Counted from the stretch's first letter, positions 1 to 5,804 are shown. The stretch is 5,965 bases of DNA from Promethearchaeota archaeon (GCA_016839425.1 JAEOUI010000487.1:1-5965); one strand, 5' to 3'. Made by a program: numbers and translations. Notes: generated from the letters alone by a model not told the origin.

Positions 1-89
1 AAGGAATGGAGGAGTTAAATATATATTCTGAAGAGCTTGTAAGGCAGCTGGACTTGGCATTACAAGGAAAAAAAGTTACCGTGATTTGA
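1..89 (+). CDS. C-terminal end of an unidentified protein (5' truncated by window)
   Basis: The frame beginning at base 3 is open from the window edge to a TGA stop at 87-89; the other two plus frames close within the first 40 bases. The 28 visible residues include an amphipathic stretch (EELNIYSEELVRQLDLAL) and end in QGKKVTVI. This mix of charged helix and final beta-like strand would suit the end of a small globular domain. I do not recognise the family, and the tail is too short to assign. A hairpin with a T-tract starts two bases after the stop, so this is probably the last gene of its transcript. An ATG at 6-8 is in frame, but a 27-codon gene starting there is less likely than a longer gene entering from the left. 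Confidence 0.6.
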   Translation, partial: GMEELNIYSEELVRQLDLALQGKKVTVI

Positions 90-90
90 A

Positions 91-124
91 GCGAACATTA
101 CCATGTTCGCAAGGATTTTTATTT
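91..124 (+). terminator. Intrinsic-type terminator hairpin plus T-tract
   Basis: A perfect 8-bp stem (GCGAACAT at 91-98, ATGTTCGC at 103-110) encloses a four-base loop TACC. It is followed by a T-tract at 116-120 that continues as ATTT. It begins two bases after the stop codon of the preceding gene. The layout is that of a bacterial-style intrinsic terminator. Archaeal RNA polymerase needs mainly the U-tract, so the stem may instead protect the 3' end of the RNA. A palindromic protein-binding site is a less likely alternative. Confidence 0.65.
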
Positions 125-196
125 ATTGATATTTAATCGTAGTTGAAATGAGTCTATTAATAAAATTTAAGTGCTTCCAATCATTAATTTATTACA

Positions 197-202
197 TATA
201 AA
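197..202 (+). promoter_or_regulatory. Candidate TATA box for S30e
   Basis: The TATAAA at 197-202 is centred 25-26 bases before the ATA codon at 225, which homology marks as the first codon of S30e. Archaeal TATA boxes are centred about 26 bases before transcription start, so the mRNA would begin at or next to that codon, i.e. leaderless. The bases just upstream are not clearly purine-rich, so a BRE is not evident. Positional match only. Confidence 0.4.
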
Positions 203-224
203 CTACATGTTGAGTTGATTAAAA

Positions 225-428
225 ATACCTGGTAGTCACGGCAGTTTAACAAAAGCAGGAAAAGTACGACAACAAACCCCTAAAATACCTAAAACAGGCG
301 TTAATTCGGTCAAGAAAAAAGCTCCTAGAATTAGATTTAGAGAATTATATCAAAAGCGAATTGTAAAAGGCACATACGGCGGTCAACACGATAGTCTTGG
401 TGCAAAACGAGCCTCTTACTCGAGATAA
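225..428 (+). CDS. rps30e: 30S ribosomal protein S30e, with apparent ATA start codon
   Basis: This is a small basic protein of the 30S ribosomal subunit (eS30), shared by eukaryotes and TACK/Asgard-type archaea; it lies near the decoding region. The frame encodes [20 protein letters not shown], the hallmark N-terminus of archaeal S30e, then a Lys/Arg-rich body with [15 protein letters not shown], and ends in KRASYSR before TAA at 426-428. Counting the first codon it has 67 residues, somewhat longer than the roughly 50-60 usual in archaea, with the extra length at the C-terminus. The start is odd: family alignment puts Met immediately before PGSHGS, where the DNA has ATA (225-227). No ATG, GTG or TTG occurs in frame between there and the stop. 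An upstream in-frame ATG at 207 is cut off by TGA at 216-218. Either AUA is the initiator, or one base (ATG to ATA) is wrong or mutated. The identity is near certain; the start is not. Confidence 0.93.
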   Translation: MPGSHGSLTKAGKVRQQTPKIPKTGVNSVKKKAPRIRFRELYQKRIVKGTYGGQHDSLGAKRASYSR

Positions 429-447
429 TTTATCTCAGACTTTTTTT
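422..447 (+). terminator. Hairpin and T-tract at the end of S30e
   Basis: A 6-bp stem (GAGATA 422-427, TATCTC 431-436) with a three-base loop overlaps the S30e stop codon (426-428). It is followed by seven T residues at 441-447. The T-tract runs into the stop codon of the convergent TPR gene (446-448), and the strand stays T-rich beyond it because it is antisense to that gene's Lys/Asn-rich tail. The short weak stem may be incidental; the T-tract is the more credible archaeal termination signal. Confidence 0.5.
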
Positions 448-2377
448 ATTTGTCCTTATTATTTTCCTTAACGCCTATTTCATTTAATTGTTCCCTTAAA
501 TTTTTAGCTTGCTTGGTATAGTAATCTGCGTTATTCTTATTATTGAGTAAAAGCTTGTAATAATCACTCATGAGGAGGTTCCATTGGATTGAAAGCTGTA
601 TTTCTTTTATAGTGGTTAAAGCGATGCGTTTCTCAACTTCCTCTAAATAAGTTGCGGCCTTGCTCCGACTTTTTCGTTCGTGAATGGATATTGCTGCCAG
701 TTGTAGTAAAATCCTAACAATTTGATGTGAATGTTTTGCTTCTGTTTGAGTATCTAAAGTAGTCAATCCGCTTGTTAATAATTTGAGCGCTTGAGATGTC
801 TTTCCATCATTTTTAAACTCAATTGCCCGAAAAAGGCAAAAATTTAACTTTACTTTAAGATGAGAGTTACCAATAAGATAAGCTTGCTTGAAATGCTTTT
901 TAGAATCTGCAAGTTTTTCTTGCTTGAGATATATTAATCCAAGATACAAATTGATCATCCCAAGAAGATAATCCTTTGTTTCTGGCTCAATCGAGATATC
1001 TTTCGAATTCAAGAATTCTGTAACCACGATTAGTTGTTCGAGAGCTTTTTCAAGGTAATTTGACTTAAAATAAGCCTTCCCGAGCTTATATCGAACTTCT
1101 AATATTAAATTTTTTGAAATATTTCCTTTTTCTGCCAAGTTAAGAGCACTTTCCAAATAATTTTGCTCAACATCGACTTGGTTTAAGTTCGAGGCAATTT
1201 TTCTTAATAAGAGTAAAACCAAAACGACTGCTTTCCCTTGTCGATATTTATTAAATATTTTTAAAGAATCATTGAGCAGTTTTATGGCAGGATCAAACTT
1301 GTATTCTCTAATATACGCTTCTGCTTTCGTATAATAAAATAAACTCGTTTCGATGACTTCAAAATGCTTAGGAGGTTTATCGAGCAAGTCAATGTGAAAA
1401 TCGAATAATTCTTTTGAAATTGTGCTCTCGTAGTTCAATGCTGATAAGGCGAAATTGCTTGTCTCTTCTTCAAACTCTTTTTCAATAAATTCGTGTTCTG
1501 GTCTAAAATTTACGAAATCATTATGATTCAATGATCCCTCATCTATTATTTCGATTATCGTATTTAATAATATTCTAGATAATTTTATCCAGTTTTTCAC
1601 GGACGATTCAAACTTGTATTTAGAAGAATCGTTTTTTACTAAAACCGAATGTAAAATATAGGGATTATAACACTCGAAAAAGCTCCTGATAAAAATATTC
1701 TTATATTCAAAATCCTTGAAGTAGGTTAAGTATCCTTTTTCGAGAATAAAGAACTCGTCATATTCCTCTTTTTCATTAGCAAAAAGCAAGGTTTCAGAGG
1801 TTCTTAACTTCGGAACGCCCATTTTTAACTCCCAAGGAATTTTAAAAGTTGGTTGCAATCCAGTTTCATCTAAGATCCTAACGATGTCTTTAACTTTATT
1901 CATATCAAAGTCCTTGAAGTCTTCAAGAAATTGCTCTCTCTTGTTCATAATGGATATTCTCACTCGGTTTAACCAACTTCGTTCGTTTTCGTTTTTAATT
2001 CTATCGGGGAGAATTACATTAAGTATCTTGAGAAAAGATTGAAGTTTACCTTCAATCGAAAATTCGGGTTCTAAAGATACTTGCTTCGATAATTCCTCAA
2101 GCGATTTCAACACATATGCAATAATTCTATTTGTTTTTTCACTTAAATGCCATAACTTGAAGGCGATTGATATCTTAAAGCTGGCAATGTCGTAAGGAAC
2201 ATTCAACTGGACATTTGAAAGCAATAAAGGTAATTTTAAGGTGAATAGGAGCAAATTATTAGATTTAATTCCATATCGGAATAATTCTTCCACTTGCCCT
2301 CCTATTCTCCAACTGTTTTTCTCAAAAATTTCTCTCAAGTTACGAATTTCATTAGCTGAAAACGGTATCATAGACAT
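446..2377 (-). CDS. Tetratricopeptide-repeat protein, 643 aa, function unknown
   Basis: The C-terminal half (about residues 346-633) reads as roughly seven degenerate TPR helix pairs, for example KLGKAYFKSNYLEKALEQ (about 431-448) and LGLIYLKQEKLADSKKHF (about 479-496), with the small and aromatic residues spaced as in TPRs. Such arrays form a superhelical groove that binds partner proteins or peptides. The first 340 residues are predicted mainly alpha-helical, rich in Lys, Glu, Phe and Ile, and show no catalytic motif, signal peptide or transmembrane segment that I recognise, so the protein is probably cytosolic. The start at 2377 is followed by a second Met at codon 3, and either could be used. 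An AGGTG (2390-2394) lies 12 bases upstream, rather far for an RBS. A TATA-like box about 23 bases upstream favours a leaderless mRNA. It converges on S30e and diverges from the MIT-like gene. The role is likely scaffold or adaptor; the partner is unknown. Confidence 0.9.
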   Translation of the reverse strand: MSMIPFSANEIRNLREIFEKNSWRIGGQVEELFRYGIKSNNLLLFTLKLPLLLSNVQLNVPYDIASFKISIAFKLWHLSEKTNRIIAYVLKSLEELSKQVSLEPEFSIEGKLQSFLKILNVILPDRIKNENERSWLNRVRISIMNKREQFLEDFKDFDMNKVKDIVRILDETGLQPTFKIPWELKMGVPKLRTSETLLFANEKEEYDEFFILEKGYLTYFKDFEYKNIFIRSFFECYNPYILHSVLVKNDSSKYKFESSVKNWIKLSRILLNTIIEIIDEGSLNHNDFVNFRPEHEFIEKEFEEETSNFALSALNYESTISKELFDFHIDLLDKPPKHFEVIETSLFYYTKAEAYIREYKFDPAIKLLNDSLKIFNKYRQGKAVVLVLLLLRKIASNLNQVDVEQNYLESALNLAEKGNISKNLILEVRYKLGKAYFKSNYLEKALEQLIVVTEFLNSKDISIEPETKDYLLGMINLYLGLIYLKQEKLADSKKHFKQAYLIGNSHLKVKLNFCLFRAIEFKNDGKTSQALKLLTSGLTTLDTQTEAKHSHQIVRILLQLAAISIHERKSRSKAATYLEEVEKRIALTTIKEIQLSIQWNLLMSDYYKLLLNNKNNADYYTKQAKNLREQLNEIGVKENNKDK

Positions 2378-2396
2378 TAGTTTTTAAAGCACCTAT

Positions 2397-2405
2397 TTTT
2401 TATAA
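2397..2405 (-). promoter_or_regulatory. Candidate TATA box of the TPR gene
   Basis: On the minus strand the sequence reads TTATAAAAA (from 2405 down to 2397). It is centred about 24 bases before the ATG at 2377, so transcription would start at or within a few bases of the start codon. This fits a leaderless mRNA. No BRE could be identified with certainty. Confidence 0.45.
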
Positions 2406-2556
2406 CACCTTAACAATAAAAACCATCTAGCGTATAGAATATATCACTCCTTAATTATTAATTTAATTCGATTTTCTTGATAAATCGCGAATTGGTCTCC
2501 ATGACATTTATAAGGAAAACACGATATATCTATACATAGTCAGAATTTTTGAACTA

Positions 2557-2564
2557 TTATATTT
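2557..2564 (+). promoter_or_regulatory. Candidate TATA box of the MIT/zinc-ribbon gene
   Basis: TTATATTT at 2557-2564 is centred about 36 bases before the ATG at 2597 and predicts transcription start near 2586 with a leader of about ten bases. No clear Shine-Dalgarno sequence precedes the ATG. A second candidate, TTTATAA around 2507-2513, lies further up the 219-bp divergent intergenic region, which otherwise shows only AT-rich sequence. Confidence 0.35.
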
Positions 2565-2596
2565 ACCTGAAAAACTGAAATGGGACGAATATTAGG

Positions 2597-3220
2597 ATGG
2601 ACATCCAAGCATTTAACAAGGAACTCGCTAAAAAAATTACAATTGCAAATGGATACGAAAAAAGGAATGAATTTGAGGCCGCCGTAAGTTCTTGGATCGC
2701 AGTAACTGATATGGTCTTAGCCGCTTCGAAATCTCCTGGTATAGAAAGCGATTATAGGAACATGTTAATTAAAAAAACTCAACAGATAGTGACTCACATC
2801 AAACAATTGAAAGTCAAGCTTTCCCTCCCACGCGTTGAAGAATCGCAAGTCTCCTCGATAAATATTGTGCCTGAAGCCTCCCAAGAACCAATCGTAGTAG
2901 AAGAATCTGAACCCGAACAAGATTCTGATTTAATGAGCGATATAACTACTCTTCCTGATGGTTTTTTGGAAATAACACCTACAAAAAACTTTAAAATCCT
3001 AACGCCACATGAGGAAATTGACGCTTCTTTAGCAGATGAAGCCAAAAAAGCCGTTATTTTAGACAATGATAATGAAGGTGGCAATTCACACTCTTCTCCT
3101 TCTGATGATATTGTCATTGAGCAACCAGATGACGGGAGTGCTCTAATATGTTTTGCGTGTGGTACTGAAAATTCCCCATCTTCAAAAATATGTAAGAGTT
3201 GCAAAACCAAGTTAAAATAA
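2597..3220 (+). CDS. MIT-like domain protein with C-terminal zinc ribbon, 207 aa
   Basis: Three parts are visible. Residues about 3-75 look like a three-helix bundle: helix one to about 20 (KELAKKITIANGYEKR), helix two with EFEAAVSSWIAVTDMVLAA (25-43), and helix three about 50-75. The pattern and length resemble an MIT domain (the helical module that binds ESCRT-III tails), though a TPR-like hairpin is an alternative. Residues about 76-180 form an acidic, Ser/Pro/Glu-rich, low-complexity linker, probably disordered, with short hydrophobic islands (GFLEI, NFKILTP). Residues 185-202 form a zinc ribbon, with C185xxC188 and C199xxC202 ten residues apart. There is no signal peptide or membrane segment. 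The ATG at 2597 is chosen because the helix starts at once; an ATG at 2580 is out of frame. The gene ends one base before the convergent gene. It may be an ESCRT-linked adaptor, but no ESCRT genes lie nearby. The zinc ribbon is secure; the MIT call is moderate. Confidence 0.85.
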   Translation: MDIQAFNKELAKKITIANGYEKRNEFEAAVSSWIAVTDMVLAASKSPGIESDYRNMLIKKTQQIVTHIKQLKVKLSLPRVEESQVSSINIVPEASQEPIVVEESEPEQDSDLMSDITTLPDGFLEITPTKNFKILTPHEEIDASLADEAKKAVILDNDNEGGNSHSSPSDDIVIEQPDDGSALICFACGTENSPSSKICKSCKTKLK

Positions 3221-3221
3221 T

Positions 3222-3794
3222 TCATGTGGTTGGCTTTTTGACGGCGTTTTTCTTAATATAGTGTTGTTTTTTCTTGTATTTCTCTAATGCCTTTTCTCTC
3301 CAAACCGTATTCCATTTTTTAAATCCCGATTTCACATACTTTTCTCTTCGGAAAAAATCCTGACACAACCAATTGAATAACACAAAATATCGCTTTGCTC
3401 CGCTTTTCTTTGTGAGTTTCTTTGACTTTACTCCTAGATCGTCCCTTAGATGAGAAACCAGTTTGCCTTCCACTGCGTCCTGAAGCTTGCCTTCAATTAT
3501 TGCTGGTTCGTGGATGATACCTTCTTCGTCGAAATATTCTCTAACTTTATCAAAAATGTTCCCTCTACAGAGCAATACTTTTTCCTTATTCTTTTGAAAA
3601 TCTAGCTCGGCTAAACCATCTTTAACAAGGTCCACGACAATTTTATAGGGCATCTTGTTCTTCCAATTTTCCTCGTTGAACATTTCCACGGGAATCGTAC
3701 GATATATAATCTTTCCTGTCTCGATTCGATGAAGCGCAATAAAAGCATCCCCAACGAGATCTCCCGTACCCGCGTCGTCTATTTCTATCGTCAT
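3222..3794 (-). CDS. Conserved hypothetical protein with IDDAGTGD signature, 190 aa
   Basis: The protein opens with MTIEIDDAGTGDLVGDAFIA, a beta strand running into a Gly- and Asp-rich turn, then a second strand with HRIETGKIIYRTIPVEMF. This start, with acidic residues at the end of the first strand (D6, D7), is reminiscent of RNase H-like folds. Later acids such as D82 (in GNIFDKVREYF) and E101 (in IIEGKLQDAVE) could complete such a site; this is inference. The C-terminal 70 residues are strongly basic and aromatic (FNWLCQDFFRREKYVKSGFKKW, tail KKKQHYIKKNAVKK), consistent with nucleic-acid binding. I believe similar proteins occur in other archaea, but I cannot name a family. The start at 3794 is supported by GGTGA four bases upstream. 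It lies tail to tail with the MIT-like gene. Confidence 0.82.
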   Translation of the reverse strand: MTIEIDDAGTGDLVGDAFIALHRIETGKIIYRTIPVEMFNEENWKNKMPYKIVVDLVKDGLAELDFQKNKEKVLLCRGNIFDKVREYFDEEGIIHEPAIIEGKLQDAVEGKLVSHLRDDLGVKSKKLTKKSGAKRYFVLFNWLCQDFFRREKYVKSGFKKWNTVWREKALEKYKKKQHYIKKNAVKKPTT

Positions 3795-3798
3795 TAAA

Positions 3799-3803
3799 TC
3801 ACC
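3799..3803 (-). promoter_or_regulatory. Shine-Dalgarno of the IDDAGTGD gene
   Basis: The minus strand reads GGTGA at 3803-3799, four bases before the ATG at 3794. GGTGA matches the anti-SD core of archaeal 16S rRNA. It supports this start and shows that at least one gene here is translated from a leadered mRNA, unlike its apparently leaderless neighbours. Confidence 0.55.
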
Positions 3804-3910
3804 AATCCTAATAATATCATTGTAAAAGATTTGGGTATCAAATTAAGTCTGTTATTTCCAACCAGGAAAATTAAAGAATATATTCAGTTTCTATTTATAA
3901 AAATATTAAA

Positions 3911-3922
3911 CCATATTATAAT
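3911..3922 (+). promoter_or_regulatory. Candidate TATA region of the cinA-like gene
   Basis: CCATATTATAAT at 3911-3922 is the closest good TATA-like element upstream of the ATG at 3996. It would place transcription start near 3942-3945, giving a leader of about 50 bases. An alternative, TTTATAAAAAT at about 3894-3904, would start near 3923. The choice decides whether the nearby dyad is DNA only or part of the mRNA leader. Confidence 0.35.
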
Positions 3923-3930
3923 CTTGCGAT

Positions 3931-3957
3931 CGAAGCTTTACAAGTAAAAAAGCTTCG
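3931..3957 (+). repeat. 9-bp perfect inverted repeat upstream of the cinA-like gene
   Basis: CGAAGCTTT (3931-3939) and AAAGCTTCG (3949-3957) are exact reverse complements separated by nine bases. The right arm's AAAAAGCT core recurs directly at 3960-3967. The dyad ends 38 bases before the ATG and lies across or just after the predicted transcription start. It could be an operator for a dimeric repressor or a leader hairpin. No T-tract follows on the plus strand, so it is not an ordinary terminator for that strand. Confidence 0.6.
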
Positions 3958-3995
3958 TCAAAAAGCTAAAATGCATGAATGAATTTTAGGTTGCA

Positions 3996-4784
3996 ATGAT
4001 CTTAGAAATATTGGTTATTGGTAACGAAATACTTATCGGAAAATTTAAAGATACAAATTCTAATTGGTTAGCTAAAAAAATTACTAAATATGGTCATAAG
4101 GTTGTCCGCATTACGGCAATTTCTGACGATATCGAAGTTATTTCAAGCGCTCTTAGAGAATGCGTTTCTAGGGCACCCAATATTATTATCACATCGGGTG
4201 GATTAGGTCCAACTTTTGACGATATGACTCTAAAAGGTGTTGGTATTGCCCTTAATCGAGAATTATCTCTTAATAAAAATGCCTACGAATGGATAAGGAA
4301 AGCTTACGATAACGCTGTTAAGCAAGGTATATTAAAACTCAAGGGAATGACTCCTGAACGGGAAAAAATGGCATATATTCCCATAGGGGCAATTCCCTTG
4401 GTAAATACTCGGGGTACAGCGCCTGGAGTAGAAATGCATATGGAAGATGTCGTGATTTTTTGCCTTCCAGGAGTTCCTATGGAGATGAAAGCAATGTTTA
4501 AAACGAGCATTTTACCGATTCTCAAGCAAAAAAGAGGTGCTTTTTTCGAAAAAAGCTTCAAATTTAGTGGTATTGGTGAATCCAACATAGCTCCGTATGT
4601 GACCGAGTTGGAGAAAAAGCATCCCGATTTGTGGATTAAAACCCATCCTTCAATCGGTCTTTCCATTGAGTTAGAATTATCCATTACTGGTTTTAATGTC
4701 AATAATGGAGAACAAATTGCAGATGAAATTATTGAAGAATTAAAGGAAATCATAATAAATCTCAAAGGAATAATATTGAGTTAA
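3996..4784 (+). CDS. CinA-like / MoaB-Mog domain protein (COG1058 type), 262 aa
   Basis: This is a member of the CinA N-terminal family, which has the molybdopterin-binding MoaB/Mog fold. Characterised relatives hydrolyse ADP-ribose and similar pyrophosphates, and archaeal copies are often labelled nicotinamide mononucleotide deamidase-related. Visible motifs are GNEIL (9-13), DTNS (19-22), SGGLGPTFDD (67-76, the hallmark phosphate-binding loop), GTAPG (140-144), LPGVP (157-161) and GIGESNIAP (192-200). The C-terminal deamidase domain of bacterial CinA is absent, as is normal in archaea, so NMN deamidation should not be assumed. The length of 262 residues fits the archaeal form. The ATG at 3996 has AGG at 3988-3990 five bases upstream. 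The protein is cytosolic, with no signal or membrane segment. It stands alone after a 201-bp intergenic region with a dyad and converges on the PhoU gene. No molybdopterin or NAD genes are adjacent. The family is certain, the substrate open. Confidence 0.95.
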   Translation: MILEILVIGNEILIGKFKDTNSNWLAKKITKYGHKVVRITAISDDIEVISSALRECVSRAPNIIITSGGLGPTFDDMTLKGVGIALNRELSLNKNAYEWIRKAYDNAVKQGILKLKGMTPEREKMAYIPIGAIPLVNTRGTAPGVEMHMEDVVIFCLPGVPMEMKAMFKTSILPILKQKRGAFFEKSFKFSGIGESNIAPYVTELEKKHPDLWIKTHPSIGLSIELELSITGFNVNNGEQIADEIIEELKEIIINLKGIILS

Positions 4785-4814
4785 TACCTGAATGCCTTTT
4801 ATCTTTGCTTGAAC
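4785..4814. other. Short convergent intergenic region
   Basis: Thirty bases separate the stops of the cinA-like and PhoU genes. The only possible signal is the T-rich CCTTTTATCTTT (4795-4806), which may serve as the termination tract for the plus-strand gene. No hairpin is evident. Confidence 0.3.
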
Positions 4815-5702
4815 TCAAATTAAAGCAGCAATGTCCCTACAATTGTGAGCAATCATCGAAAGTTCTTTTATTCTATCGATATCTTTATAATCTAAACCCT
4901 TGATCAGCTCATTTGCCTCTTTCAATAATATATCTCTTTTAAACATTAAATCATAAGCATTTTCAAAGTTATTTGTCAAAAAAGCGTCTGTTATTTCTTT
5001 AAAATATTTATTTATCTTGTTGAAATAATCAGTTATCTTCTTATCAATCTTTAAATTCAATAACCTCTCTCCGATTTTCTCAACTTTTTGGCAAATAATT
5101 CGGAAATCCATTGCTTTTAAAGGATTAAATTCACTATCTTGCGAAACATATACTCCTGTTCTAAGATAAGATCGAATATGGGTAACGATTATGTAATAAA
5201 ATTTCCTAAGCTGAGAAAAATTCTTTTCAAGCTCGTTTGTTTTATCAAATCTTACACTATCAAACATGTCGTCAATCAAGAATAATAATCTTTTTATGAG
5301 TTTCAAAGTTGGAATATTTTCCAAATTAAAATTTTGAATTTCAAGCCTTTGGGGTGTTTCTTCGATTACCTCCGTATTCGGTAATGCATCGACAAACATC
5401 CGAATATCCTCTAATATTCTATTTTCAATGATCTTATCTGATAGGATAATTATTCGATCAACACCCATAAGTGCATGTCTCGCAATGTCCTTTGCTATGG
5501 TCCTATTAGCTTGGAGTATTATTTTTTCTTCTTTTAATCCTGAATTATTGATGTTTGGATTAATAATTAAACAACCATCGCTCCTGACATTAATTGCAAC
5601 AGAAGAGGCTTTTTCTAATTGATATTTTCTCGTCCAAGTCTTTGGTAGGCTAACATAGATCGATTCACTGAATTTTTGTAATTTTCTATAATATCTCTTC
5701 AT
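4815..5702 (-). CDS. SpoVT/AbrB-PhoU fusion regulator, 295 aa
   Basis: Residues 1-50 form an AbrB/SpoVT-type swapped-hairpin DNA-binding domain: RKLQKFSESIYVSLPKTW leads into an LPKTWTRKYQLEK core and ends at GCLIINP (43-49). This matches the archaeal PhoU-type regulators that normally begin RKLQ-TGG-S. Residues about 58-115 form an alpha/beta linker, and about 125-295 an all-helical PhoU-like bundle with acidic and basic heptads (FLIDDMFDSVRF, VEKIGERLLNL, AHNCRDIAALI). Classical PhoU controls phosphate uptake and PhoR signalling, and the fusion presumably represses or senses phosphate-related genes directly. No pst transporter or histidine kinase is adjacent, so its regulon is elsewhere or it acts on itself. 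In the AbrB part the usual TGGSS stretch reads FSESI. The start at 5702 is preceded by a TATA box about 24 bases away and no SD, suggesting a leaderless mRNA. Confidence 0.9.
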   Translation of the reverse strand: MKRYYRKLQKFSESIYVSLPKTWTRKYQLEKASSVAINVRSDGCLIINPNINNSGLKEEKIILQANRTIAKDIARHALMGVDRIIILSDKIIENRILEDIRMFVDALPNTEVIEETPQRLEIQNFNLENIPTLKLIKRLLFLIDDMFDSVRFDKTNELEKNFSQLRKFYYIIVTHIRSYLRTGVYVSQDSEFNPLKAMDFRIICQKVEKIGERLLNLKIDKKITDYFNKINKYFKEITDAFLTNNFENAYDLMFKRDILLKEANELIKGLDYKDIDRIKELSMIAHNCRDIAALI

Positions 5703-5720
5703 GGTAAATAATAGGTTATT

Positions 5721-5730
5721 TTTATATAAA
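5721..5730 (-). promoter_or_regulatory. TATA box of the AbrB-PhoU gene
   Basis: TTTATATAAA at 5721-5730 is a self-complementary TATA element close to the archaeal consensus. It is centred about 24 bases before the ATG at 5702 and predicts transcription start at the start codon. The intergenic space to the next gene (5703-5829) is AT-rich and divergent, with a separate candidate box for the plus-strand gene. Confidence 0.5.
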
Positions 5731-5804
5731 AATTATAATATGTTACAACTATTTCAACATGATGCTTAATAACCTTTCAAATTACCTTTTAATCAAGAAA
5801 AAAA

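Noticed and set aside
207..227. Extending S30e to the ATG at 207 with TGA at 216 read as selenocysteine or by read-through
   Set aside because: The added residues (MLS-stop-LK) match nothing in the family, no SECIS-like element was seen, and a core ribosomal protein is an improbable selenoprotein.
2378..2596. Possible small RNA or riboswitch in the divergent intergenic region
   Set aside because: Only AT-rich promoter-like sequence is visible, with no stable stem or known aptamer pattern.
2794..3225. 143-residue open frame on the minus strand
   Set aside because: It lies antisense across the zinc-ribbon gene, is Ser-rich low-complexity as expected from an antisense shadow, and has no recognisable domain.
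4304..4765. 153-residue open frame on the minus strand
   Set aside because: It is antisense to the cinA-like gene, whose family motifs confirm the plus strand as coding.
5428..5622. 64-residue open frame on the plus strand with a hydrophobic stretch
   Set aside because: It is antisense to the AbrB-PhoU gene; its hydrophobic residues come from the complement of that gene's polar codons.
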